From the NCBI GenBank assembly GCA_009844425.1, contig VYBN01000015.1, positions 20,132-84,131 on the forward strand: 64,000 bases of DNA, given 5' to 3'. Made by a program: the position numbers and the translations under genes. Under the pieces are notes generated by a model, which was given only the letters and a program-made list of their open reading frames with translations, was not told the DNA's origin and searched no databases. Positions 43,665-52,641 of this stretch are shown in pieces; the stretch's first letter is position 1; every line of letters begins with the position of its first letter. The stretch comes from Gammaproteobacteria bacterium. Lineage in GTDB: Bacteria > Pseudomonadota > Gammaproteobacteria > Steroidobacterales > Foliamicaceae.

Positions 43665-44729
43665 GTGGATTACGACGTGGTAGTGGTCGGGGGCGGTTTT
43701 GCGGGGTTGGCGTGCGCACGGGAGCTGGCCGGGCAAGGTCTGAAGGTGCTGGTGATCGAGAAGAAGCAGCAAGCGGGGCAGCACATACACACGACGGGCA
43801 TTCTGGTGAAGGAAGCGCAGGACGAGTGGGCGGCGCCGGAGCGCCTGGTCCGGGAGATCAGGCAGGTGCGGGTGTACGGACCGAGCCTGCGCTCCGCTGT
43901 GGTCGAGCGGGACGACTATTTCTTTCTGGCTACGGACACGGCGGGGCTGCTTGGATGGCTGCAGGAAGAAACCGCGGAAACGGGTGTAGCTATCCGCACG
44001 GGCGAAGCGTTCAGCGGCGCAAGGCGGGAACGGGGGCATTGGGTTCTCGAGGAGTCCGGAACGTCATGCCGCTTCCTGGTCGGCGCGGACGGCGCCCGTT
44101 CGCCGGTCGCGAAGCTCATGGGGCTGGACCGGAACACGCGCTACCTGAAGGGCGTGGAGTACGCATACGAGCCTCTCGAAGATGCGGAACTCAGCCTGCA
44201 CTGCTTCGTCGATCCCGAGTTCGCTCCCGGCTATATCGGGTGGGTGTTGCCCGGCGTTGGCGTGACGCAGGTGGGTTTGGCGTGCCACTCGACGCATTCG
44301 GTCGATCTTCGCGGGTTCGTCCGGCGCATCGATCCCCTGTTCGGCTTGTCGCAACGCAGGGTCTTGGAGAAGCGGGGCGGGATCATCCCGATCGGCGGCC
44401 TGCTGCACAACTTCTATGGCGACGGCGTCATGCTGCTCGGCGACGCGGCCGGAATGGTGTCGCCGCTGACGGCGGGCGGAATCCACCGGGCCTATCTGTA
44501 CGGGCGGTTGGGCGGACAGGCGGTCGCACGCTACCTGCGGGAAGGGGGACCGCATCCGGGAGAACTGATCCGGAGGGGCTATCCGCGCCGCCCCTGGCAG
44601 CATGCGGCCCGATGGGCCTATGACCACTTGCCGGCCGGCGCGATGGTGGAAGCCGCGCTGCGCATGCCGCGCGTGTTCAGGCGACTGGCGGGTAAGATCT
44701 TTTTTGATCGTATGAGTTGGCCGGAATGA
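43665..44729 (+). CDS. FAD-dependent oxidoreductase, geranylgeranyl-reductase-like
   Basis: A 354-residue flavoprotein. The FAD motif is VVVGGGFAGLACARELAGQG with VIEKK; the second FAD block is GDGVMLLGDAAGMVSPLTAG, as in geranylgeranyl reductase and related hydroxylases. The middle has GADGARSPVAKLMGL. It may reduce isoprenoid chains or oxidise an aromatic; the substrate is unknown. GTG start 23 bases after vapC. The stop overlaps the next gene (ATGA), making a two-gene unit with a membrane protein. Confidence 0.75.
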   Translation: MDYDVVVVGGGFAGLACARELAGQGLKVLVIEKKQQAGQHIHTTGILVKEAQDEWAAPERLVREIRQVRVYGPSLRSAVVERDDYFFLATDTAGLLGWLQEETAETGVAIRTGEAFSGARRERGHWVLEESGTSCRFLVGADGARSPVAKLMGLDRNTRYLKGVEYAYEPLEDAELSLHCFVDPEFAPGYIGWVLPGVGVTQVGLACHSTHSVDLRGFVRRIDPLFGLSQRRVLEKRGGIIPIGGLLHNFYGDGVMLLGDAAGMVSPLTAGGIHRAYLYGRLGGQAVARYLREGGPHPGELIRRGYPRRPWQHAARWAYDHLPAGAMVEAALRMPRVFRRLAGKIFFDRMSWPE

Positions 44730-45505
44730 ACGAGGAAAACCAGGCCGGGGCGACGCCGGCCCCGGCGGGTCTGAAGGCGCAGATCGACCTGCCGGCGCCG
44801 GTGGCGGTGTGGGTGTTCGCGGCGCATGCGATAGCGGTGCTTTCGCCATTGGTGCTGCTCTGGGCGGTGCATGCCAAGTGGGACTACGTGGCGGGCCAAG
44901 CCAACGCGCCCGGGTTCTTCTACGTGGCCGTGGCATTCATGATGGCGTCGGGCTCTTTTGAGTTCGCCCAGAACACGGCCGACCGCTGGTACCTGCGCTC
45001 GGGAATGGGAAGCACGACCAGCCCGGCGCTGGCGGACTTCCTGTTCTACATGTGCAACGCGCTGAGCATGATGGCGCTGATCACAGCCTGCATGGGCGTC
45101 ATCTGGTGGCTTCTGGTGCTTTGCGTGCTCCTGGCCGGCTTGTTCGCCTTTCTTTACCTGACCGGACGGCCGCCCTACGCCGCGTTCGGGGTACTCGGCT
45201 TCGTTTCCACGCTTGCGCTCTTCTTCACGTTCGACAACCCCATCGTGTTCCTGCAGCTGGTCACCGGGCAACTCACCTTGTACTTCTTCACGCTGCTGCT
45301 CAAGACGCGCGCCCAGTCGCTGCACGGCTGCGTGGCGCTGGTCAGCACCTCGGGGCTGTGGGTGATCGCCTGGGCCATTTACAGCAGCGCAAGCGGCACG
45401 CCGCCGGGTTGGGTGCTGCTGGTCGTGCTGGCCGTGGCCGCGGGTGGCGTGGCACTTGCTCTGAAGCCGCGCCTGGCGAAACTAAGGGCGACACCACGCG
45501 GCTAA
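44726..45505 (+). CDS. Unknown polytopic membrane protein
   Basis: A 259-residue protein with seven or eight hydrophobic segments. Distinct stretches are FMMASGSFEFAQNTADRWYL and TFDNPIVFLQLVTGQLTLYF. I do not recognise the family. It starts at the ATGA overlap with the flavoprotein gene, so the pair is probably made together, and it could anchor or supply substrate to that enzyme. It ends just before repeat copy G. Confidence 0.6.
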   Translation: MNEENQAGATPAPAGLKAQIDLPAPVAVWVFAAHAIAVLSPLVLLWAVHAKWDYVAGQANAPGFFYVAVAFMMASGSFEFAQNTADRWYLRSGMGSTTSPALADFLFYMCNALSMMALITACMGVIWWLLVLCVLLAGLFAFLYLTGRPPYAAFGVLGFVSTLALFFTFDNPIVFLQLVTGQLTLYFFTLLLKTRAQSLHGCVALVSTSGLWVIAWAIYSSASGTPPGWVLLVVLAVAAGGVALALKPRLAKLRATPRG

Positions 45506-45506
45506 C

Positions 45507-45590
45507 CCTGGGAGCGAAGGCGTCTCGCCTTCGTGGAGGGCGGGACGCTGTGAGGGCGGTGCCCTCACTCCCAGGGCCCTCGCTCCCAGG
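45507..45590. repeat. Palindromic repeat copy G (composite)
   Basis: CCTGGGAGC leads into GAAGGCG-TCT-CGCCTTC, then GAGGGCGGGACGC, a short duplication and the closing CTCGCTCCCAGG. It fills the gap between the membrane protein stop and the hvfC stop. Confidence 0.85.
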
Positions 45591-45593
45591 GGT

Positions 45594-46352
45594 CTAGCGG
45601 TAGGCGCCGAGGAGCACGCCGATGCGGCGGAAGCGGCGGAGGTGTTCCTTGCCCTGTTTGATCAAGGGTGCGCGGGCGTCCGCCGGCGCCTGCTGCATCA
45701 CGTCTTCCAGCAATTCTGCGCCGGTCTGGGTCGCTCCGTCCAGGATCATGGCCAGGAGCCCCGCGGAAAGGACGCCCAGCTCCTCGGTTCGCATCCGGCC
45801 TGCGCTGTCGCGCCTCAGAAGCAGGAAGGACGGCACGTCGGGAGGCGAATCGTCGAGCTTGACTGATTTGCCCTTGTGCACCGGATAGCGCAGCGTGAGC
45901 AGTCGCAGCAGGGGGGAGGGCGCCGGAACGCCGGAAATGACGTCGCCGTCGGGGTCGATCTCAGAGCCCGGCGCCGGGTCCGCGCAATTCCTTAATCGGC
46001 GCTTTTCCGATTCGAACAGGATCAACTCCCGCAGCCACGCCGGGTCGTGCTCCCGGCGGTGCTGGACCTTTTGGTACCAGGCCTGCAGTTCGCCGGCCAG
46101 CCGCGGGAAATAAGGTGTATCAGCGCGGTGCTCGCGCAGAAAGTCCCGGATCAGGGCGGAAAACGCCTCTTCGCCGAATTGTTTGCGCGCTATTGGGAAG
46201 TTCGCAGCCAGCAGGCGCGATACGTTGCCGAACACGAGCCGGCGGTAGACGGCTATGCGCCGGTCCTCGGGGCCTTCCGGCGCCGGGTGTGCCTCGGGGT
46301 CGCGCAGGTGGGCGGTGAGTTGGCGCTGCAGTGCCTGGAAGTCAGCGGTCAT
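45594..46352 (-). CDS. hvfC: DUF2063 protein HvfC-like
   Basis: A 252-residue protein. The N-terminal half (about 5-100: FQALQRQLTAHL ... RRLVFGNVSRLLAANFPIAR ... YFPRLAGELQAWY) is the DUF2063 DNA-binding-like domain of HvfC, the partner of the DUF692 oxidase. The C-terminal half (about 120-245) is more variable. Known partners of this kind help deliver a precursor peptide to the oxidase. It follows hvfB by 17 bases. No precursor gene is found next to them. Confidence 0.85.
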   Translation of the reverse strand: MTADFQALQRQLTAHLRDPEAHPAPEGPEDRRIAVYRRLVFGNVSRLLAANFPIARKQFGEEAFSALIRDFLREHRADTPYFPRLAGELQAWYQKVQHRREHDPAWLRELILFESEKRRLRNCADPAPGSEIDPDGDVISGVPAPSPLLRLLTLRYPVHKGKSVKLDDSPPDVPSFLLLRRDSAGRMRTEELGVLSAGLLAMILDGATQTGAELLEDVMQQAPADARAPLIKQGKEHLRRFRRIGVLLGAYR

Positions 46353-46369
46353 GCCGGCGCGCTGTTGGC

Positions 46370-47239
46370 CTATTGAGGGCGGGACGCCCTCGCTCCCAGG
46401 GTGGGACGCCCTCGTGCGCAGGTGCGTTGGACGTCGCGGATGCGGGTGACTTCGGCGAGCAGTTCCGGCAGGGGCGGCTGGTTGAAGTCGCGCTCGAGGA
46501 CAGTGGGCCGCGGACCGAGGCGCTTGTATGCGTAAGCCAGCAGGTCCCAGACTTCTTCCTTGACGGTTGCGCCGTGGGTATCGATCAGCAGGTCCGGCGC
46601 CTCGTCGTAATGCCCCGCCGTATGCAAATAAAGCACGCGGTCGGCGGGAATGGCGTCCAGGAAGGCGCGCGGATCGTAACCGTGATTGGTGCTGTTGACG
46701 TACACGTTGTTCACGTCCAGCAGCAGTCCGCAGTCCGCTTCGTCCAGGACCGCGGTCAGGAACTCGGCATCGCTCATTTCCGCGCCCATGGAAGCGTAGT
46801 AGGACACGTTCTCCACCGCGATCCGCCGGCCCAGGATGTCCTGCACCTGACGGATCCGCCCGGAGACGTAACGCACGGCCTCCGCCGTGCACGGGATCGG
46901 CAGGAGATCGTAGAGCTGGCCGTCGTCGCTCGTATAGCTCAGGTGTTCGGAGTAGAGGCGCACGCCGTATTCGTCCATCCAGGCGCCGACGTCGCGCACC
47001 AGCGACTCGTTGAGCGGGTGGGGGCCGCCGATCGACAGGGAAAGGCCGTGGCAAATGACCGGCCAGCGCTCGGTGAAGAACCGCAGCCGTTTGCCGAGCG
47101 CGCCGCCCACGCCGATCCAGTTTTCCGGCACCAGTTCGAAGAAATCGACCTCTTCGGGCGGTTCTTCCGTGAACGGCTTGAGATAGGGGCGGCGGAGGCC
47201 GAGGCCGGCGCCGGAGATTCCTTCGATTACGGGTGTCAT
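46370..47239 (-). CDS. hvfB: DUF692 multinuclear iron oxidase HvfB-like
   Basis: A 289-residue TIM-barrel protein of the MbnB/HvfB (MNIO) family, which modify cysteines in peptide precursors using iron centres. Metal-binding segments are [54 protein letters not shown] and LIDTHG. The last ~15 residues ([15 protein letters not shown]) are encoded by repeat copy H and extend the normal end. It precedes hvfC. The DUF2282 precursor usually found upstream is missing; nth lies there instead. Confidence 0.87.
   Translation of the reverse strand: MTPVIEGISGAGLGLRRPYLKPFTEEPPEEVDFFELVPENWIGVGGALGKRLRFFTERWPVICHGLSLSIGGPHPLNESLVRDVGAWMDEYGVRLYSEHLSYTSDDGQLYDLLPIPCTAEAVRYVSGRIRQVQDILGRRIAVENVSYYASMGAEMSDAEFLTAVLDEADCGLLLDVNNVYVNSTNHGYDPRAFLDAIPADRVLYLHTAGHYDEAPDLLIDTHGATVKEEVWDLLAYAYKRLGPRPTVLERDFNQPPLPELLAEVTRIRDVQRTCARGRPTLGARASRPQ
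46375..46414. repeat. Palindromic repeat copy H, within the hvfB 3' end
   Basis: GAGGGCGGGACGCCCTC then GCTCCCAGG, followed by a partial second GGGACGCCCTCG. It is read in frame as the C-terminal tail of HvfB. Confidence 0.85.
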
Positions 47240-47247
47240 TGGCGATT

Positions 47248-47302
47248 CCTGGGAGCGAAGGCGTCTCGCCTTCGCGGAGGGCGGGACGCCCTCCGTCCCA
47301 GG
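47248..47302. repeat. Palindromic repeat copy I
   Basis: CCTGGGAGC, then GAAGGCG-TCT-CGCCTTC, then GAGGGCGGGACGCCCTC and GTCCCAGG. It lies between the hvfB start and the nth stop, so any hvfB promoter or leader includes it. Confidence 0.85.
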
Positions 47303-47318
47303 GCCCTCCCTCCTGATT

Positions 47319-47960
47319 CTACTCTTTGGGGCGCTGGCGCTTCGGGTATTCGCAGAGGTCGGCGATCGCGCAATCGGGGCAGCGGGGCTTGCGGGCCTGG
47401 CACACGTAGCGGCCGTGCAGGATCAGCCAGTGATGGGCGTGCATCAGGTATTCCTTCGGCGTCAGGCGCATCAGCCGCTTCTCCACTTCCAGCACATTCT
47501 TGCCCGGCGCGATCCGCGTGCGGTTGGAGAGGCGGAAGACGTGGGTGTCCACGGCGATCACCGGCACGCCGAAGGCCGTGTTCAGGATCACGTTGGCGGT
47601 CTTGCGGCCAACGCCGGGCAGGGCTTCCAGCGCCTCGCGCTCGCTCGGCACCTCGCCGCCGTGCTTCTCCAGCAGGATCTCGCTCAGCGCGACGATGTTG
47701 GCCGCCTTGGCGTTGAACAGCCCGATCGTCCGGATGTGCCCGCGAATGCCCGCCTCGCCCAGCTTCAGCATTGCGCCCGGCGTGTTGGCTTCGGCAAAGA
47801 GCGTCTTCGTGGCCTTGTTTACGCCGACGTCGGTGGCCTGGGCGGACAGCACCACGGCCACCAGCAGCTCGAACGGCGAGCCGTAGGAAAGCTCCGTGGT
47901 GGGGCGCGGATTCGACCGGCTGAGCCGCCGGAAGATCTCCGCTCGCTTTTCGGCGTTCAG
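47319..47960 (-). CDS. nth: Endonuclease III, probable CTG start
   Basis: A base-excision-repair glycosylase/AP lyase, 213 residues if it starts at the CTG at 47960. That reading gives [20 protein letters not shown], which aligns with the start of E. coli Nth. No ATG, GTG or TTG exists in frame until 47861, which would remove 33 conserved residues. The CTG overlaps the cytochrome stop as CTGA, like the ATGA overlaps elsewhere. Active-site motif [11 protein letters not shown], Asp in AVDTHVFR, and the [4Fe-4S] ligands C-x6-C-x2-C-x5-C are intact. Confidence 0.9.
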   Translation of the reverse strand: MNAEKRAEIFRRLSRSNPRPTTELSYGSPFELLVAVVLSAQATDVGVNKATKTLFAEANTPGAMLKLGEAGIRGHIRTIGLFNAKAANIVALSEILLEKHGGEVPSEREALEALPGVGRKTANVILNTAFGVPVIAVDTHVFRLSNRTRIAPGKNVLEVEKRLMRLTPKEYLMHAHHWLILHGRYVCQARKPRCPDCAIADLCEYPKRQRPKE

Positions 47961-48559
47961 CGCTTGGCCGTGACCAGGCCCGGCTGGCTCTCGTAGAACT
48001 CCGACAGCTCGTTCAACTGCTCGTCGGTGAGCATATTGAGGAAGGCGTTCATCGAAATATCGCTGCGTTCGCCTTCCAGGTACTGGCGGATCGTCTCGTT
48101 CAGATAGTCGGCATGCTGGCCCGCCAGGTGCGGGAACTCCGTCGTGATGCTCACGCCGTTGACGCCGTGGCAGGACACGCAGTAGATCCCGGATTCGGGC
48201 GGCTCGACTTCCACATTCGCCTCGACGGTGGTTTCCCCTCCGAAGTACGCGCCGATGTCCCTGAGTTCCTGTTCGGTCAGGTCGGCGGCTTGGGCGTGCA
48301 TTCCGTCGTGCACGCGGTCGTCGCCCGCGTAACCCTGCAGCGCCTTGACGATGTAGTTGGGGTTCTGCCCTCCCAGCCGCGGCACGTGGTACGGCGGATA
48401 GGTGGTCATGTTGCCTTCGATGCCGTGACAGCCGAGGCAGGGCTCGGCGAGTATGCGCCCGCGTTCCGGATCGCCCGCGTTCGGGTCGTCCTGGGCCGCC
48501 AGTTGCGAAGACAGGGCCGCCGTCACCAGGAAGGCCGCCAGTTGCAGTTTGTTTCTCAT
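47957..48559 (-). CDS. Di-haem cytochrome c4-like protein
   Basis: A 200-residue exported protein: signal peptide MRNKLQLAAFLVTAALSSQLAAQ, then two haem sites, CLGCH (near residue 42) and CVSCH (near 127), with later Met ligands. The two halves are similar, as in cytochrome c4. It is probably a periplasmic electron carrier to the oxidase encoded just upstream in the same operon. GTG at 48565 is an alternative start. Its stop overlaps the nth CTG. Confidence 0.87.
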   Translation of the reverse strand: MRNKLQLAAFLVTAALSSQLAAQDDPNAGDPERGRILAEPCLGCHGIEGNMTTYPPYHVPRLGGQNPNYIVKALQGYAGDDRVHDGMHAQAADLTEQELRDIGAYFGGETTVEANVEVEPPESGIYCVSCHGVNGVSITTEFPHLAGQHADYLNETIRQYLEGERSDISMNAFLNMLTDEQLNELSEFYESQPGLVTAKR

Positions 48560-48575
48560 TCGCACAAAGCCTCTG

Positions 48576-49454
48576 CTACAGCACGTAAACGAAGATGAAC
48601 AGGCACACCCACACCACGTCGACGAAGTGCCAGTACCAGGACACGGCCTGGAAACCGAAGTGTTCGTTGGGCGTGAAATGCCCTCGCAGGATGCGGATGT
48701 AGGTGACGACCAGCATGATCACGCCCAGCGTGACGTGCGCGCCGTGGAAACCGGTCAGCATGAAGAACGTGGAGCCGTAGATCCCGGTGCTGAGCCTGAG
48801 GTCGAGGTCCTGGTACGCGTGCACGTATTCGTAGGCCTGTACGTACAGGAACACGGCGCCCAGAACGATCGTCAGCAGCGTGCCGATGTTCAGCAGCCTG
48901 CGGTTGTTGTTCTTCAGCGCGTGATGCGCGATCGTGATCGTGACGCTGGACGTGAGCAGCAGGGCCGTGTTCAGAAGCGGCAGGCCGCTCCAGCCGATGG
49001 TCTGGAAGCCGCCTTCGGCGTCGCCGCCGATCTCGCCCGGGCCGTTGGTGGGCCATTCCGACTCGAAGCCGGACCACAGCAGGCTATTGGTGGCCTCGCC
49101 GATGCCGTCGCCGCCCAGCCAGGGCACGGCCAGCACGCGGGCGTAGAACAGCGCGCCGAAGAAGCCGACGAAGAACATGACTTCGGAGAAGATGAACCAT
49201 GCCATTCCCTGGCGGAAGGAGCGGTCAACCCAGCCGCTGTAGAGACCGGCGATGTTCTCCCGGATCACGGTCCCGAACCAGCCGAACATCATGAACGTGA
49301 GTCCGGCCAGGCCCAGCAGCAGCACGGTCCTTCCGGCGTCCGAACCGTTCAGCCACAGCGCTCCCCCGAGCGCCATGACGAACATGGACACCGAGGCCAC
49401 AATGGGCCAGGGACTGCCGTGCGGTACGAAATAGTCCGATTTCGTGTCGGCCAT
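48576..49454 (-). CDS. ctaE: Cytochrome c oxidase subunit III
   Basis: A 292-residue membrane protein with seven predicted helices. WFIFSEVMFFVGFFGALFYA (conserved Glu) and FFMLTGFHGAHVTLGVIMLV with SWYWHFVDVVWVCLF are the hallmark segments. ATG at 49454 is preceded by AGGAGG at ideal spacing inside the ctaG end, and the two genes overlap by one base (TGATG). Confidence 0.95.
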   Translation of the reverse strand: MADTKSDYFVPHGSPWPIVASVSMFVMALGGALWLNGSDAGRTVLLLGLAGLTFMMFGWFGTVIRENIAGLYSGWVDRSFRQGMAWFIFSEVMFFVGFFGALFYARVLAVPWLGGDGIGEATNSLLWSGFESEWPTNGPGEIGGDAEGGFQTIGWSGLPLLNTALLLTSSVTITIAHHALKNNNRRLLNIGTLLTIVLGAVFLYVQAYEYVHAYQDLDLRLSTGIYGSTFFMLTGFHGAHVTLGVIMLVVTYIRILRGHFTPNEHFGFQAVSWYWHFVDVVWVCLFIFVYVL

Positions 49455-50032
49455 CAACTTCCTCCTAAACCGGGTTCGGCGGTAAACAGGGTGTAGGCCA
49501 GCGTCACGGTCTCGACGTGCGCCGGCAGTTCGGAATCAATCGTGAAGCGCATCGGCAGCTCGCGCCGCTCGCCGGCCGCGAACGCCTGCTCCTCGAAGCA
49601 GAAGCAGACCTGCTTGGAAACGTGGCTCACCGCCTCCAGCGGCCGCACGCTGGGCCGGGTGACGGAAATTACGTTGTGTGGAAGCAGGTTCTCGGCGTAG
49701 AACACGGTCTCGGCCGTGCGTCCGGGCGTGACCTCGATGCTGAGGTCGCCGGGCTGGAACTCCCAGGCCGCCGGGTTCATCGTGTTGGTCAGAAACTCGA
49801 CGGTGACCGTGCGGTTCTCGTCGATCTCCGCGGCGACGGCGGACCCGGCCGGCTGCGTCGCCCGCGTGAGCCGCTCCGAGTCCAGCCCGGTGAGCTCGCA
49901 GAAGACCTCGTACAGCGGCGTCAGCAGGAAGGCGAAGGCGAACATGCCCGCCACCGCGCCGCCCAGCGTCAGCACCAGGCGGCGGTTGCCGGTTTTCGCT
50001 CGCGCCGGCTTCACGCGCCGCTCCTTATCCAC
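49454..50032 (-). CDS. ctaG: Cytochrome oxidase copper chaperone CtaG
   Basis: A 192-residue Cox11-type protein that inserts CuB into subunit I. One N-terminal transmembrane helix (about 19-42, ending LTPLYEVFCELTG) and the copper-binding QVCFCFEEQ (Cys-x-Cys, near residue 143) are clear. GTG start. It overlaps the small membrane protein upstream by 22 bases and ctaE downstream by one. Confidence 0.93.
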   Translation of the reverse strand: MDKERRVKPARAKTGNRRLVLTLGGAVAGMFAFAFLLTPLYEVFCELTGLDSERLTRATQPAGSAVAAEIDENRTVTVEFLTNTMNPAAWEFQPGDLSIEVTPGRTAETVFYAENLLPHNVISVTRPSVRPLEAVSHVSKQVCFCFEEQAFAAGERRELPMRFTIDSELPAHVETVTLAYTLFTAEPGLGGS

Positions 50033-50118
50033 TGCGCCAGGATGAAGCCGCCGTAGAACGCCATCGCCAGCAGGACCAGCAGTGCGGCGTGGACGCCTCT
50101 TCGGGACTTCTGGAACAT
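50011..50118 (-). CDS. Small oxidase-associated membrane protein (35 aa)
   Basis: A 35-residue frame reads MFQKSRRGVHA, then one hydrophobic helix (ALLVLLAMAFYGGFILAQWI), then RSGA. It lies between ctaD and ctaG, where many proteobacteria have a tiny cytochrome oxidase assembly protein. It overlaps the ctaG start by 22 bases and begins 23 bases after ctaD. The basic-then-hydrophobic layout and position make it credible despite its size. Confidence 0.6.
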   Translation of the reverse strand: MFQKSRRGVHAALLVLLAMAFYGGFILAQWIRSGA

Positions 50119-50140
50119 GGGCGTGCCGGGAACCGCCTGG

Positions 50141-51712
50141 CTATACCTTGGGCGCCGTCTCAAACGTGTGGTACGGCGCCGGCGAGGGCACGGTCCACTC
50201 CAGCCCTTCCGGCTCGTCCCAGACCTTGGTGCTGGCCGGCTCGCCGCCCTTGACGCACTTGACCAGCATCCAGACGAACAACAGTTGCGAGAGGCCGAAA
50301 CCGAACGCGCCCACGGTCGAGATCATGTTGAACTCGGTGAACTGCACCGAATAGTCCGGGATCCGCCGCGGCATGCTGGCCAGGCCCAGGAAATGCTGCG
50401 GGAAGAACAGGATGTTGACGAAGATCGTCGACATCCAGAAGTGCCACTTGCCCAGCGTCTCGTTGTACATGTGGCCGGTCCACTTGGGCAGCCAGTAATA
50501 GACGCCGGCGATCACGCCGAAGATGGCGCCCGGCACCAGTACGTAGTGGAAATGCGCCACGACGAAATAGGTGTCGTGGTACTCGATGTCCGCGGGCACC
50601 AGCGCCAGCATCAGTCCGGAGAACCCGCCGATCGTGAACAGGATCACGAATGCGATCGCGAACAGCATCGGCGTCTCGAAGCTGATCGAGCCCCGCCACA
50701 TCGTCGCCAGCCAGTTGAAGATCTTCACCCCGGTCGGCACCGCGATAAACATGGTCGTGATCATGAAGAACAGCATTCCGGCCGCCGGCATGCCCACCGT
50801 GAACATGTGGTGCGCCCAGACTACGTACGAAAGAAACGCAATCGCCGAAGTCGCGATCACCATCGACACGTAGCCGAACAGCGGCTTGCGCGAGAACGTC
50901 GGAATGACCTGCGAAATGATCCCGAACGCGGGCAGGATGAGGATATAGACCTCTGGATGCCCGAAGAACCAGAAGATGTGCTGGAACATCACCGGGTCGC
51001 CGCCGCCGGCCGCCAGGAAGAAGCTGGTGTCGAAGTAGCGGTCGGTGAGCAGCATCGTGATGGCCCCGGCCAGCACCGGCATCGCGCCGATCAGCAGGTA
51101 GGCGGTGATCAGCCAGGTCCAGACGAACAGCGGCATCTTCATGAAGCCCATGCCCGGCGCGCGCATGTTGGTGATGGTCACGATGATGTTGATCGCGCCC
51201 AGGATCGACGAGGCGCCCAGCATGTGCAGCGAGAACACGACGAACGGGAAGGCGTCGCCGGTCTGCAGGATCAGCGGCGGATACAGCGTCCAGCCGCCCG
51301 CCGGGGCCCCGCCCGGCATGAACAGCGTGCCCAGCAGCAGCAGAAAGGCCGGCGGCAGGATCCAGAAACTCCAGTTGTTCATGCGCGGCAGCGCCATGTC
51401 CGGCGCGCCCACCATCAGCGGGATCTGCCAGTTGGCCAGGCCCACGAAGGCCGGCATCAGCGCGCCGAAGATCATCACCAGCGCGTGCATGGTGGTCATC
51501 TGGTTGAAGAAGTGCGGGTCCACCAGCTGCAGGCCGGGCTGGAACAGCTCGGTGCGGATGATCAGCGCCATCGTGCCGCCCACCAGGAACATGATCAGGC
51601 TGAATACCAGGTACAGCGTGCCGATGTCCTTGTGGTTGGTGGTGGTCAGCCACCGCCACATACCCGAGGCGTGCGGGCCGTCGTGATGTTCTTCGTGTGT
51701 CGTATCGCTCAT
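50141..51712 (-). CDS. ctaD: Cytochrome c oxidase subunit I
   Basis: The 523-residue catalytic haem a/a3-CuB subunit with twelve helices. [18 protein letters not shown] has the CuB His and the cross-linked Tyr; [23 protein letters not shown] (haem ligands) and the N-terminal [15 protein letters not shown] are all present. This is an A-type haem-copper oxidase. It is followed by the small protein, ctaG and ctaE. Confidence 0.96.
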   Translation of the reverse strand: MSDTTHEEHHDGPHASGMWRWLTTTNHKDIGTLYLVFSLIMFLVGGTMALIIRTELFQPGLQLVDPHFFNQMTTMHALVMIFGALMPAFVGLANWQIPLMVGAPDMALPRMNNWSFWILPPAFLLLLGTLFMPGGAPAGGWTLYPPLILQTGDAFPFVVFSLHMLGASSILGAINIIVTITNMRAPGMGFMKMPLFVWTWLITAYLLIGAMPVLAGAITMLLTDRYFDTSFFLAAGGGDPVMFQHIFWFFGHPEVYILILPAFGIISQVIPTFSRKPLFGYVSMVIATSAIAFLSYVVWAHHMFTVGMPAAGMLFFMITTMFIAVPTGVKIFNWLATMWRGSISFETPMLFAIAFVILFTIGGFSGLMLALVPADIEYHDTYFVVAHFHYVLVPGAIFGVIAGVYYWLPKWTGHMYNETLGKWHFWMSTIFVNILFFPQHFLGLASMPRRIPDYSVQFTEFNMISTVGAFGFGLSQLLFVWMLVKCVKGGEPASTKVWDEPEGLEWTVPSPAPYHTFETAPKV

Positions 51713-51728
51713 ATTCGATTACCCCGGG

Positions 51729-52610
51729 TTATCGGGAAGATGCGCCGCCGGCTGCGGCGGGCGCTGTCTGACTCATTGCGGCTTCGGGTTCTTCGAGCGC
51801 TTCGGGCTCGGCCGGCGCCGTGAGCCCGGCCACCCATGCGTCGTACTCGTCCTGCGGCAGGACCTCCACGACGATGGGCATGAACCCATGTCCGCGCCCG
51901 CACAGTTCCGCGCACTGGCCGCGGAAGGTTCCCGTCTGCTCGGCCTTGAACCAGGTCTCGTTGATCGTGCCCGGCACCGCGTCGCGCTTGACGTAGAACT
52001 CCGGCACCCACCAGGCGTGGATGACGTCGTTGGAGGTGAGCTGCAGCTTCACCTTCTTGCCCACCGGCACGACCATCGGCTTGTCGACGTCGCGCAGGTA
52101 GTGTTCGTGCAATTCGTGGCCCGCGCCCAGTATCGACGCGGCGTTGCTCGCGTCGTCGATGTTGCTGAAGAAGCTGATGCCGTGGTCCAGGTACTCGTAA
52201 CGCCACTTCCATTGGTAGCCGGTGACCTTGATCCTGAGATCGGCCGCCTGTGTGTCCTCCATTTCGATCAGCACCCGGGCGGTGGGGATGGCCAGGCCGA
52301 CCAGGATCAGGACCGGGATCACGGTCCAGATGATCTCGGCCTTGGTGCTGTGGCTGAACTTCGCCGCCTGCGCGCCCTGCGACTTGCGGAACTTGACCAG
52401 CGAATAGCCGAGCACCCCGAACACGATGATGCCGATGATGGTGCAAATGATCAGGGCCAGGTGATGCAGGCCGCGCACCTTGTTTCCGAGTTCCGTGGCG
52501 CTGGCGGGGAAGTCCAGGGCCCAATCCGCTGCCGCCGGTGTGGCGATGGCCAGCGCGGCCGCGGCGATTCCCATAAACAGCCAGCGGCCGTGTGCCTTGC
52601 TGCGATACAT
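51729..52610 (-). CDS. ctaC: Cytochrome c oxidase subunit II
   Basis: A 293-residue protein with a signal peptide (GIAAAALAIATPAAA), two transmembrane helices and a periplasmic CuA domain. The CuA motif GQCAELCGRGHGFM is complete, and NDVIHAWWVPEF supplies the His. There is no fused cytochrome c domain, so a separate c-type donor is needed; c4-like proteins are encoded nearby. ATG at 52610 has AAGGAG upstream. A proline/alanine-rich tail closes the protein. Confidence 0.94.
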   Translation of the reverse strand: MYRSKAHGRWLFMGIAAAALAIATPAAADWALDFPASATELGNKVRGLHHLALIICTIIGIIVFGVLGYSLVKFRKSQGAQAAKFSHSTKAEIIWTVIPVLILVGLAIPTARVLIEMEDTQAADLRIKVTGYQWKWRYEYLDHGISFFSNIDDASNAASILGAGHELHEHYLRDVDKPMVVPVGKKVKLQLTSNDVIHAWWVPEFYVKRDAVPGTINETWFKAEQTGTFRGQCAELCGRGHGFMPIVVEVLPQDEYDAWVAGLTAPAEPEALEEPEAAMSQTAPAAAGGASSR

Positions 52611-52641
52611 CAAACGGTTGCTCCTTACTACTTGCTGCTTT

